Source: Drosophila pseudoobscura (taxonomy: Eukaryota; Arthropoda; Insecta; Diptera; Drosophilidae). From it: DNA of 64,000 nt. A model generated the notes under the pieces. That model saw only the letters and a program-made list of their open reading frames with translations, had not been told where the DNA came from and did not search any database. The position numbers and the translations under genes are program-made. Positions 18,181 through 30,400 of the stretch are shown piece by piece. Position 1 is the first letter of the stretch. Every line of letters starts with the position of its first letter. The stretch lies in contig NC_046683.1 in assembly GCF_009870125.1 (NCBI RefSeq), forward strand, positions 10,416,001 to 10,480,000. Reading direction: 5' to 3'.

Positions 18181-21100
18181 GTAAGTGGATCAGCCATCAC
18201 CAGTGGACGCGCCCCAGTACACGTTGGGTCTCCACAACAAATCAAGTTAGTCCCCGTCCCTTCTCTGCCTGTGGCTCCCTTTGTCGTCCTATTAGCACTT
18301 TTTGTTGTCTGTTTTCTGTTATTGTTGTTGTTGTTGCTTCTCTCCCGCGCATACCAAGGCCACACATACGTGTGTGTGCGTGTGAGTTGAAAATCTCGTG
18401 ACTGACATTTTCCTGTCATTTATTATTTACAACCCAACGGAACAAACGAAGCAGTGAAAATTGTCCTTGAATCAAGGTTGTGGTTAAACCCTTCCTTCAT
18501 TGTCCATCGCCTCTCCCCCGCCCCCGCACCTCGCCATCGCCGACCATAGATATCAGTACAGTCACGATGTTTATATAAGGACGGGGAGTGCATTTCCAGT
18601 GCATTTTGCACCCGGTACCTCTTTTGCGGAGGTTATGCAGATTCATTTCATTTTAAGATCGAAAAGGCCATGAAAATCTTCAAAAATGCCACCCAAAATA
18701 GATCATAATCCTTCAAAAACTATTTTGTTGGTATAGAAATAGTTGTTCATAGATGAATATGTGGGATAAACTAGCTCGAAGCGATATGCAGGGACCCCCA
18801 AAGCACCCAAAGCACAGAGATCCACCCCCTTCCTCACCATCCGCACCTATCCAGCTATTGTACTTTTCGTGCGAGTACGAGTGCGAGTACGAGCATGTAC
18901 CCGCAACAACGTACGTAGACTGTGTGTACACTGTGTGCTCTGTTCCGGGGCTTATCTACGCACAGATACACAGTCTGTGTGTCTGCGTCCCTTGTCACAG
19001 TGTGGTGTGCTGTGTGTGCGTTTGTCCGTGTTTGCTCAACCCACTGCGATAAGCGATGGCCTCTCCTCCGCTGCGGACAAGTCACAGCCCTCTTCCTCTG
19101 GGCCGCGTGACAAGAGGAGAACCTCTCCAATAACATATGAGAGAAAAAACCCGCTAACCCGCTACATACGCATGTACATACGTATTTATGTAGATCACCA
19201 CCCCACCTGTTGTGTCTGTCCAGCTCTCTAATCACACCGCCACCACCCCCCCGCATACCCGCCCAACGATGACGAAATTTTTCGGGAATTACAGGGAATT
19301 TCTGGCCCGTGTGCGTTCAAATTCTTAGTCACTGCGGGAAAAATAAATCCATTCACTGACAGTGGGGCCAAAGCAAAAGAGATGCGATCGATGCCTTCGA
19401 TTTATGTACTGCACTGTACGTATGCAGATGTTTACAGTAGAGTACGAATCGATAGTAGCGATCTGTGGCGGCCATACGGGTATATTGTATCAATTGTAAG
19501 GCCCCGATCTCTTGAGATTTCATTAACCGACAAATGGGATAAATGCCATTCATTGTTCGCTTGCCCGCTTTTCTCTTTGTAAATAAATAATTATGAATAA
19601 AGTCTAGAAGATACTACAAGCCATAATCATCATATGTGAATCCCAAGCAATCCAATCCAAACCCAATCTATTATGTCACGAATACTATTGATTGATTCTG
19701 TTCAATTAAAAGCCCACATCCAGCTGATTTTTTCCAGTATTTTTTTTTTCCCCAATTTGAAAATATTTTTAAATCAGATGTTTTCAGCAATTGGAATAAA
19801 CCGGTATATTTCAACAAAACAGAATTGTCTTTACTGCTTGAATACTAGAGAACTGCTTGCTTCCACAGTATTCACAAAAATCCCAGCTGCACTTAAGATC
19901 CTACAATCCTCGAAGTATCCGTGCACTGCGAACGCATGTTTCTAAATGAGTTCAGAACTTCCTACGGCGAAGTGGTGGGTTTCGGACGAGCGATTGGAAG
20001 TTAAGAGAAAGCTAAAGGTGAATCCTGAATCCCACCGAATCTTAAATCAAAAAAAATACCTCCCAAAACAAAAACAAATACTGGAAATTGTCTTCGAATG
20101 TGCGCTTGTCTGAATTAATATTCGAAGCAAAAGTGGCTGTGACACGGTCCTATCGAGCTGACTCCGGCTGTAGGCAGGCCCGGCTTGAGTGTGTGCGTGC
20201 GTGTGGGTCGAGAAATGGCAAGCGACGACGACGTAATCGAGGCGCGTTAGAAATGGTCTGCACTGCCCTGCGCTGCTGCTGCCTTGCTGCCTAGCGTTGC
20301 TCTTCTGATTGTGTGGTTGTGCTTTGATAACGTATTTAATTTATTATTATGACTACACACACACACTCGCACACACACATGGTAACAGGTACAGGTACAC
20401 GAACATTATGGGAACACCTCTGGCGGCGGTGTACCTGACTGCTGATTTGTGCTGCGCCTAGGTCGTCGTCCAGTGTACCGGCGACTGCCTTCGAAGTTCG
20501 AAGCACGCGAGAGGGAAAACAATACTAGAATCGAACATCGAATAATCGACTCGAATCGAATCACAACGAAACGAAACGAAACGAGAGAAATCGCCGAGCA
20601 GAGCAGAGCAGAGCAGAGCAAAGGAACGGAAAGAAACGAACGGGTGGGTAATAATGACACCTGCTGGATCCCCAGTGCACATGTGCCACTATCTGGGGTT
20701 CCCCAAGCATACACTGGAGCGGGATCCGCAACCTTTAATGGACTTTGACATTCCCTGGAGTGCTAATTGATGCCATCAAACCTTATGGGAGGTACGGCGG
20801 TGGGGCTTTGTAGAGGAGGAATCCAAAGCCGGAGAAGTTTGACTGTTGGACTGATTGACTCTTGGACTGTTGGACTGTTTCTTTGTAGTGCTCAGTGGAG
20901 TGCCTTTGCATATGAGTCAGGGCTGGGCTGCTCGCAGTCCGATTAGATACCGCCATGCACTGAATTCTGAACCAGGTTGAATCTCAAGTTGAAACTTAAT
21001 TGGAGTCAACTTCCAAAGTGTCGAATGGGTATGGGAATGTAGATACAAGCATGCGAAGCACACTAAAAACAACAATATTCAACAGCAATTAGACAGAATC

Positions 21101-21281
21101 GACAATGAGTGCCAGTGCCAGTGCCCGGCTGTTTTTGAGCCCTGTGTGTAATCGCTGAAGCGTTGCACATTTTAATTTTTCGTTGCGAAAAAAAAACAAC
21201 AGCAACAAAGCACAGCATTATTGTTTGAATGATTGCAACGCCAAGCCCCCGCCCCCCCCATCCTGACTTGTTGTTTATGTA

Positions 21282-21313
<32 letters not shown>

Positions 21314-23896
21314 TGCTACGATGACCGGGGGAGGGGGACCGGTTATCGCCCAAGCAATCCAAGTTCATTACGCCCCCAACAACACAGAGCACAATCCCAA
21401 AGTACGCGGCGACGCTATCTTCAGAATTCTCTCCGACTCGACATGACTTGACTCCCGTCGTCCGTCCGGAACTGTCGCAAACCGTGTGAATCATTCGGAG
21501 GCATTGCAATCTCGTTCGCGGATCGCGGATCGTGGATCACTCAGACGCAAAACTGATAGCATGGGTACACACGATCCCCGCCATTCCCCGGCACGAAGGG
21601 GGTCGCCGGGGGCCCCGCGAGTCAATGGCACTGCTACGCATGTGATGGATCGCATCAGATTGGATCGGTTTGGATTGGAGGCGATTTTGCAATAGTTGAA
21701 GTGCCCAGAAAGGCGGGCAGAGAGAGGTTTCGGTTCGGTAAGGCTCTGCAGATAGTGACGCTTATCGGTATCGGTTCGAGATTGTATTATATGGAAAGTA
21801 CACCTCATGAAGAGCATTATTTAGCTTATCAAGAGGGCCAGAGCTCACGAGTGGCAATATATAGCCCTGTTGTTTGTATATCGAGGGCTATACCTTCATC
21901 GAAAATATTCCACTCTTCCATTCAAAAGGAACGAAGCAATAGGGGTGGATAAATCGATAAACGAGTGCTTGTAATCTTTATGCCTCCCCATGGAATCAAA
22001 TCTAAGGCCCCACATTCCGATGGCTGTGCAAATGTCTGCCCCTAGGGCGAGCATCGAGCCATGTTATGGGAATGAATCACACATCAAAAGTGGATTCAAT
22101 TTTTGGGTTTTTTTTGTGCGAATATTTTAAATATTATGATGCTCATTATTTGTTATTATTATTGTTGCTGGGCCCATCCGTTGCACGGGGGACTAATGTC
22201 TGGCAACTGGATTTTCTCGATGTCGGAGGGAGAATGATGGATGGAGAGCCAATGGTGGAAAAACACTGCTAAAAGTACTACTATATAGATTGAGGGGTAT
22301 AAATGCCGTGCATACGAGTATCGATAGATTAGATAGATAGATTAGCGCCACCGAGGGGCGCTGCCGTATGACGCGTGACACGTGTAACCGAAAAGAAAGC
22401 TCGTCATGCATCAAAATGATAAACATGCAGTACCGATATTGTTTTCGAAGTTTATTGAAGCTAAATTCATTTGGCCAATTGACATATCATTTCAATAGCT
22501 TTGATAGCTGTATTTATACAAGAATATTTCCTATCAGAAAGGTGCTTAATGATCAACCAAAAACCATCTTAGAACCGATTTGATATATACATAATTTCTA
22601 AAAATTTTTACAACCTCGGATTTCTGTTTCTTTTTTTTGTCCCAGACGAATATGATTTTCAACCTTTGCACCAAAAATATCGGTTTAAATAAGAGTATTA
22701 TTTTATTTAGAGATAGAGAATAGAGTAGCAAGTAACTATCAGGGACTCTATCGCGCAAAGTGGCTTAGATTAAATTAAAAATGTTGAGATTCTTGGAAAC
22801 CTTAGGGATAGTATTGATGTTGGCTTTATTTAGAGACGTATCTATAGGGAACTATAATCAGAGCAATCAATAATTCCATACAATGGGGATCCTCAGGGTC
22901 TGAAGGGTCTCGGGCTCTTCTAAGAAACGTTCATTCAAATATCAATACGGAATTTCCTAATCATATCGTACGCAAAGAGATTCAGATAGGGTTCCCCTAG
23001 AGGTAAAAGTGCTTCCTACATATGTATCTCATTTGTATATGCAATTAGTTCGGAGATTGTGCTGTTACGTGTAGATCATTAGACGCTATCTACCGACAGT
23101 GGCCAACCCACTAGACCCTGCCGCCCCATGCTGTCACGATGGAAATATTTCAACAATTATAATCGAATCGTTGGCTCTTGAACTCTCGGAATTGTTCAAG
23201 TGATGGCCCGTTCTCTCGATGGAATCTGTTTGAATATAAACTGGAATAAACTCTGCTTTCTGGCTGGCCAGTTGGACAGTGGCGAGCACATACATATGCA
23301 TAGGTTATATGATCAATAAGTTCATGGATTGTCAGGCACGCGATGCGATGCGAAGCGACGCGAATGATTAATATATTCTTTTCGTGGGTGCGAGGGTAGA
23401 GACACAGTTCTAATTGAATCTAATAATCGTAACAATAATGGAAAAAAGTTCAACTAAATGCTAATAAATGTATACTTTTAAACCTTTAAATCCCTTTCGA
23501 TCGAAGAAACCCCCCAATCAGCGAAACTCTAGTCATGCACACGCCATTTATGTGGTTGCTGTACCATATTCGGGCATTCTCTAACATTCCAAATGGATCT
23601 GTAAGGGTATCTAGAGCTTCGGACCCCTCAACAGAAAAAAAGCCTGTTCTATTGGTGAGGGAATAGATGGGATGGAATGGAATGGGATGGGGTGAGGTGA
23701 TGGTTATGGTGGCGGATGTGGTTCAGGGTCATTCAAGAGGTTAAAAAAATTAGGGTTACCAAATACTGGCGCCAATTAATTCGTACTGCCCCCCACCCCT
23801 TCCCCTCCACTGTCGGCATGTTCGACAGAAAAACAGAAAAGCGTGTAAGAGAGATGGCGAGAGATGCTAATTTACCGTTTGTTTTCCCATTTACAG
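18181..23896 (+). other. candidate egh leader intron, no gene recognised
   Basis: I see no supported gene. Notable simple sequences: GAGTAC-type repeats at 18866-18892, CGAAA repeats at 20565-20583 followed by four GCAGA units at about 20597-20620, and a (GA)n run at 21283-21306. The remaining DNA is unremarkable AT-rich intron-like sequence. Confidence 0.4.
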
Positions 23897-24563
23897 CAAT
23901 GTCGTCTGGCCACGTATCGGCGCTGAGAACGAGAGGATCCATTAGATCCACTAGTTGATAGCTGAGAACTGAGCAACAAGAGCGAGAGCGAGAGCGAGCT
24001 CCTGCAACTCCAGAACTTATCAGCAGAGAACAAGCCGCGCAACGCAACGCGATCGCAGGGCCTGGGTTAACTTCCGCTCGGAGGCAGACAGAAACAAAAA
24101 TAAAAAAACAAAGGAATTACTAATATATATTCTCTGATTCATCAAGCATATAGTCATCAGGCGTCATCAAACGAACGAACGATCGAACGAACGAACGAAC
24201 AAAAACAGAGATAAAGATAGAGAGACAGAGAAAAAGAGAGAAAGAGAGAGAGAGAGACTCTGGAATAAAGAAAAGTACCACGATACACCCCCGTCCGGTG
24301 CAAGCACAAGTCTACTTAAAGGAGAAGGAAGCACAAAACACTTACTTAAAGAACAGAACAAACACGCTGACAAGCAATAAAGAGAAGAGCCACGGCCCAC
24401 TTCACATCCTCCAACAGGTCCATCGAAAGGAGCGAGAAGCCTGCTGGCGAGTGAAACCAACGAGAGGAGATAGCTAGAGGATCCCAAGACACATCCAATA
24501 CAATCTACAACTTATCTACCCATCTACAATCTATAATCCGCAATACCTAGACTCCCCTTCAGA
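23897..24563 (+). promoter_or_regulatory. egh: egh 5' leader with upstream ATGs
   Basis: The leader exon starts after the TTTACAG acceptor and runs to the egh start. It contains an early ATG at 23899 that opens a short frame closed by TGA within 60 nt, and CGAA and GA repeats at 24160-24260. A short upstream frame in a long leader can lower translation of the main frame; this is inference. Confidence 0.45.
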
Positions 24564-26000
24564 ATGAACTCCACCACAAAACATCTGCTGCACTGCACAC
24601 TGCTCTTCACTGTGATATTAACCTTCGAAGTATTCTCGGGCGGCATCAAGATCGACGAGAACTCATTTACGCTGGTCGATCCGTGGTCCGCGTATGGAGA
24701 TGTGGCCACCGTTTTGCTGTACTTACTCCGCTTCCTGACCCTCCTCACGCTGCCCCAGGTGCTGTTCAATTTCTGCGGCCTGGTCTTCTACAATGCCTTC
24801 CCCGAGAAGGTTGTCCTCAAGGGCAGCCCCCTGCTGGCCCCCTTCATCTGCATCCGTGTGGTGACGCGCGGCGATTTTCCCGATCTGGTCAAAACGAACG
24901 TCCTGCGGAACATGAACACCTGTCTGGACACCGGCCTGGAGAACTTCCTCATCGAGGTGGTCACCGACAAGGCCGTACACTTGGCCCAGCATCGGCGGAT
25001 CCGAGAGATTGTGGTGCCCAAGGAGTATAAAACACGCACGGGGGCCCTCTTCAAGTCGCGGGCCCTGCAGCACTGCCTGGAGGATTCGGTGAATGTGCTG
25101 AACGACAACGATTGGATCGTCCATCTCGATGAGGAGACACTGCTCACGGAGAACTCGGTGCGCGGCATTATCAACTTCGTGCTGGATGGCAAGCATCCAT
25201 TCGGCCAGGGCCTGATCACCTATGCCAATGAGAATGTTGTCAATTGGCTGACAACGCTGGCGGACAGCTTTCGGGTGTCCGATGACATGGGCAAGTTACG
25301 GCTGCAGTTTAAGCTCTTTCACAAGCCCCTCTTCAGCTGGAAGGGCAGCTATGTGGTCACCCAGGTGAGTGTGCCTCTAAGTCGGTGTGTGCCATTAAAT
25401 TCATCTTGTATCTCTTTTGTTCGCCAGGTCGGTGCCGAGCGATCCGTCTCCTTTGACAACGGCATCGATGGCTCGGTGGCCGAGGACTGTTTCTTTGCCA
25501 TGCGCGCCTTCAGCCAGGGCTATACGTTCAACTTCATTGAGGGCGAAATGTACGAGAAGTCGCCGTTCACGCTGCTTGATTTCCTGCAGCAACGCAAGCG
25601 CTGGCTCCAGGGCATCCTGCTGGTGGTCCACTCCAAGATGATACCCTTCCGGCACAAGCTGCTGCTGGGCATCAGTGTTTACTCGTGGGTCACCATGCCG
25701 CTCTCCACATCGAACATTATCTTTGCCGGCCTCTATCCGATACCCTGTCCCAATCTGGTGGACTTTGTGTGCGCCTTCATTGCGGCCATTAACATCTATA
25801 TGTATGTGTTTGGGGTAATCAAATCCTTTTCGCTGTACCGCTTCGGACTGTTTCGGTTTCTGGCCTGTGTGCTAGGAGCCGTCTGTACGATTCCCGTCAA
25901 TGTCGTTATCGAGAATGTGGCCGTCATTTGGGGATTGGTGGGCAAGAAGCACAAGTTCTATGTCGTTCAGAAGGATGTCCGTGCGCTGGAGACGGTTTAA
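24564..26000 (+). CDS. egh: egghead, GDP-mannose:glycolipid beta-1,4-mannosyltransferase
   Basis: Egghead adds beta-1,4-mannose to glucosylceramide to make mactosylceramide, the substrate for the next enzyme, brainiac, in arthropod glycosphingolipid synthesis; it acts in the secretory membranes and is needed for follicle epithelium formation. Exons are 24564-25364 and 25428-26000, giving 457 residues, the length I recall for the D. melanogaster protein. Visible are hydrophobic segments near residues 8-25 and 45-75, a GT2-type core with HLDEET (acidic metal site) near 200, an EDCFF acidic motif near 305, a QRKRW motif (QxxRW class) near 345, and several C-terminal membrane segments. The 63-nt intron has no stop and is a multiple of three, so an unspliced RNA would still give a continuous 478-residue frame. 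Egh lies tail-to-tail with the first Klp3A copy. Confidence 0.95.
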   Translation: MNSTTKHLLHCTLLFTVILTFEVFSGGIKIDENSFTLVDPWSAYGDVATVLLYLLRFLTLLTLPQVLFNFCGLVFYNAFPEKVVLKGSPLLAPFICIRVVTRGDFPDLVKTNVLRNMNTCLDTGLENFLIEVVTDKAVHLAQHRRIREIVVPKEYKTRTGALFKSRALQHCLEDSVNVLNDNDWIVHLDEETLLTENSVRGIINFVLDGKHPFGQGLITYANENVVNWLTTLADSFRVSDDMGKLRLQFKLFHKPLFSWKGSYVVTQVSVPLSRCVPLNSSCISFVRQVGAERSVSFDNGIDGSVAEDCFFAMRAFSQGYTFNFIEGEMYEKSPFTLLDFLQQRKRWLQGILLVVHSKMIPFRHKLLLGISVYSWVTMPLSTSNIIFAGLYPIPCPNLVDFVCAFIAAINIYMYVFGVIKSFSLYRFGLFRFLACVLGAVCTIPVNVVIENVAVIWGLVGKKHKFYVVQKDVRALETV

Positions 26001-26575
26001 GACGGCCACGGGCCGTGGCAAACCAAATGAAACAAAGATATCGCACAATGGCCAGGATATATGCATGCACACATACACACTATCTGAATTCTGATTTGTT
26101 TGTAATTTCTAGGCCTAAGACTCACACACACACAAACACACACAAGCACACACACACACACGAACCTATGTATATGCATATATATATATATATTGATTGT
26201 TGTTTCGTTATAAATCCAATCACACCATTCCTCATTCATCCCAACGCATCGCATCGCATCGCAAGAAATCTACAAAAAAAAAGAAGGTGGGGCGCACGAA
26301 CCACTACAAGAACAAAATGTTGGACGCAAGGATACATTTGCCTACATGCAAGATCTATAATATGCACCACGCACTCAAGCAACGGCCAGCCCCAAAAAAA
26401 AGGAAAACCGAGAAAAAACAAAAACCCACTCCTCCATTAAGTGTAATTTCCGTACGTTCTTTACTCTTTGGATTCTGTTTTTCTTTTCTTTTTTTTTTTG
26501 ATAGTCCGTAGTGAAGAAAAGCGCTATATTTATATATACTATATAGTAAATATCATATGTACTATATTACGTAGC

Positions 26576-26610
<35 letters not shown>

Positions 26611-27320
26611 TATTATTTAAAATGTGTACATTAATGTATTGTAAATTGAAGAAAACAAGAATTGCGGCAGAAAGCTGTTAAATGTCCGATTCACACACCA
26701 AAAATCAATGGAAATGGAAAATGGATAAAATGAAGAAACTGAAGAAACAGAGCACAATATCCGAAGCATTGAATGTTAGACTTATGTACTTACATATATA
26801 CACGTACATATGTACATGTGTGTGTATTATATGTTGTGAATTGTTTGAACTATATGTCATTCAGTCCACACGCCCACAATGCCCCGTGGAACCTCCGAAC
26901 CCAGACCGAGAGAGGAGAGTCGGCTGTACACTTTTCGTATTTATTCCTTCATCCCGCATCCATTCATTATCACATGATCCCTACCCATCCCCAGCCTTCC
27001 CATGAAACCCCACGATGTTGGATGGTTCGAGTGATGCAGCGGTGAATGATTCTCGAACGGAGAGACACAAGCGAAGGCTGCAATCACCGCCGTGATATAT
27101 GGCCCGTCGAATTTCGAATTTCCGTTCGAATGTAAAAGGCACTTCCGCCCCCTTGCACACCGCTTCGTCGGCTTTCTGTTAAACCCCCCAGCCAACCATC
27201 CACCATCCTCCCTCCCCCCAACACACAGACACACACACACATACACACACATTGAAACTGTTATAAAAAAAAGAAAAGAACCAAATACAAAAAAAAACAA
27301 TAAAATGTAGAAATATATGC
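26001..27320 (+). other. egh: probable egh 3'UTR and egh/Klp3A spacer
   Basis: The stretch has no supported gene. It contains (CA)n at 26122-26162, (ATT)n at 26577-26599, and an AATAAA at 27299-27304 that could end the egh transcript. It faces the 3' end of Klp3A copy 1, so overlap of the two transcripts is possible. Confidence 0.45.
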
Positions 27321-27341
27321 GAGTTTTTATCGTTATTATTA

Positions 27342-27493
27342 TGAACGAAGGCTCGGATGCGGGCAATGCCTGTCCCCGCAAGTGGAAAAACATTCTCCAA
27401 AAAGGCTGGGAGGAGACTGCTTTAGAGGTCGCTGTTATCCCGAAAGATCTGTGGAGCGTCGACGTCGAGTGCCCTCTGGCTGCAGCTCTGTGA
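27342..27493 (+). other. 50-codon open frame across the left duplication boundary, uncertain
   Basis: A short frame starting with ATG at 27342 and ending in TGA crosses from unique DNA into the duplicated block at about 27426. I recognise no domain. The matching duplicated DNA at 31827-31900 continues a different frame, so this is more likely chance or a remnant than a gene. Confidence 0.12.
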
Positions 27494-30400
27494 CCCAGAA
27501 AATATCAAAGAAAAGAAATTGTGTTGTGTTGGGATCTGAAGGATGACAGTGACAGGCAGTGTTTTCCTTTCTACCTAGAAGAATTTACGTCGTGGCGTGG
27601 AGAATGCCAGTCCAGACATTCTGAAAGAAGAGAAAAAGAGTCGAAATTGGTTTTATTTAAGAATTGAACATTTTTCAGATGCTGTGTCGGCGTATTGGGG
27701 AGTAGGGGTCTGCTTCTGACCTGGCTAGCTTGGGGGCGCTGAATTCTTCGGTGGAAGTGGCTCTGCCTAGGGGTGCTGGAGCAGCATTCTGATCGATGGA
27801 TCGCTTGGCAGGCGATAGGACGTTGGAAGTGGGAGCAGACTCAGGGCCGAATGCTGGCTCTGGTGAGGCAAATGTAGAGTTCTCGCCCACCATCTTAACA
27901 TCCTCCTGCTTCTGTTCCTCTAGCGGCTCCTCCTTGATCTCGAGGATATCAGCCTTGGGTGAATTTGTTCGCTGCGGCTTTGCGTTGCGGTTCAGTGGAT
28001 TCATGCAAGAGCCCTTGCATCCGCAGTTGTCGCCACAGCCGTTGGTGGAGGAGAAGCAGGCGCAGCGTTTTGTATTGCATTTGGTGCGGCACTTGCACTT
28101 TTTCGATATGGAGTGGCGACCCCCCTCTACGACCTCCGTGGCCGAGGTGGAGTGCTGGGAATTGACCGACCCATTGATGTCACTGTTTGCGGCGAGGGGC
28201 TGCTGCTGTTCGCCGGTCGGCATTGATGTCTCCTGAGCCTGTGATGTGGCACGTTCGGTTTTGTCGTTGACCGACTGCGTAGACATCTGCGGTGAGGTGA
28301 TTAATTACGTTTGGCATTGCCCTGCTAGACTGAAGTACTCTACTCACCTTGCAACGTCGTTTGGTTCTGGGAATCCATTCGGGGTCATCATCGCTGGCAT
28401 AGCTGGCATCGCTCATAATTTCAATGGTTTCAGAGAGGAACTCAACGCTCTCATTGTGATTATCGCGGGGTGGGGCCGCCTTAGCTTGTTTTTCTTTTGT
28501 GTTTGTGTTTTCCTTGCTCGACTTCAGACGATCGAACTGTTGCTGAAGGGCTTCGCGGCTGCTCAACAGCTCCTCGATAATCTCTTGGTGCGATTCGCCT
28601 GCGGGCTGATGCGTGGCTGCCGTGCGCAACAGGACAGCCACCTTCTCCTCGTAGGCACGCTGCTGGGCGAGCATTTGTTCCTCGTGGTGGGCCTCGACCT
28701 GGCGCAGCCGCTTGGCCAGAGCCTCGTGACGCTGCTGGGTCTCCAGCAGCTGGCAGCGCTGTTCTTCCATGGCGATACGCTGCTCGAGAATGTTGTGCGC
28801 CTGCTGGCGCCGCTGCTGGACGAGGCTCTTCAGCAGCTGCTTACTAACGGCACGCGACTCGTTGATGCTCTGGACGCTCTCGGCGAGGGCCTTGCTGCGG
28901 CTGTCCAAATCGCTGAGGCAGACCTTCTGTTGGAGATCAGCTATCTGGGCGCTGCGCATCTCCAGCTCCTCCTCGATCATGGCCAGCTGTTTGGGATCCC
29001 CACCAGATTTCACTTGATTGTAGTGGCTATTGATGATCGCCCGGTCCTCCATGAGCTGTTCGAGACTGTGCTCGGCATCGATCACTGAGAGGATGACCTC
29101 CAGTTCGCGTTCCACCCAGGAGTCTGTCTTGGCACCACCCGTGGGATCCTTGGCATGGCGCTGACGCTGTGCCGATGCCTGGCGATCGAGGGCGTCCTTC
29201 AGCCGCTTATTGGCGGCCAGGGCCTCCTCACATTTGCGCTTCAGCACCTGCCGCTGCTTGGTGTGCAGGGTCTGCTGACGCACCATTTCGCTCTGCATTT
29301 TGCGGTCCTTGCTCTTCAGCTGGGTGAGCTCCTTCTCGCGCACTGTTCGCCATTGGCGGAATTTCTCCGACTCGCCCCGCATCGTACGGATGAGCTTCAC
29401 CTTGGACTCCTTCATGGCCCGTATTTCGGCGCTCAAATTGTTGATCTTCTCCCGCTCCTTTTCGCGCATCTTCAGCATATTGGCCTGTGTGATGAGTTTC
29501 CGGCGCAGTTCGGCGATCTGTACCTCCAGCAGCTGCAGCCGCTTGCGGCGCTCTTCGGCAATCCGGGCCGAGGGATCCTTGCTCTTGATGGTGCGCAGCT
29601 GGTCGATCAGGTCGCGCCGCTCGTTCTCCAGCTCGTCGATCTTCTGGTTGCATTGCTTCACCTTCTCGTCATCGTCATCGTCTAGCTTGCTGAAGTTGCG
29701 ACAGATGCGCTCATGCAGTTCCTGCTTGAGGTCCAGCTGGCGGTTGATGGTGCGCAGTTCGCCGACCAGACCCAGCTGCTTTTTGGTGTAGTCCTCCGAC
29801 TGGGAATTGAGCAGCTCGTGGGCCTCCTCGCCCATGGCGTCGCCCTCACCATCGCCATTTGTTCTGTTGCTCGATCTCGATTCGTAGCCGTTCGTCTGCA
29901 GCTCTTCCTCGGTGCGCTGCAGCTCCTCGTCGACCTGATCCACCAGCTGACTGATCTCTCGCATCTGATCGGTTGGTTCCGATGGCTCGGCGCCATCGCC
30001 AGGCAGCTGTGCCTGCAGCTTGCTCTTTAACTGGATAACGTACGCCTTGAGCTTATCGTGGGCTGCTTCTGCAATGTGGGCCCGCATCTCCTTCTCTGTG
30101 AGATCGATCAGAGCCTGGTGCAGCTCCTGCTGTAGCTTACGGGTCTTCTCCTGCAGCGTCTTTACCAAATCCTTTAGACCCTGTTGGTCAGCAGCAGCCG
30201 TAGAGGATGCTGATGTACCATCAGCGCCACTTGGCAGCGGATCGAGTCCGGCCGCACCCACAGCACAATTAATGGAGCTGCTCATCTTGCCGACGCCCAG
30301 CAGCTCCACGCGCAGCTTTTGTATGATGTCCTTGAGCATATTGACCTCGGCCGTATGCGGATCCATATTGACCACGGGCTTGTTCTTGATCTGAAGCGCA

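Noticed and set aside
28246-29088. 280-codon plus-strand frame opposite Klp3A copy 1 (and 33002-33784 opposite copy 2)
   Set aside because: This is a shadow of the coiled-coil exon: Leu-rich antisense of Gln/Glu-rich coding DNA. The same applies to the other plus-strand frames between 29155-30394 and 33851-35090.
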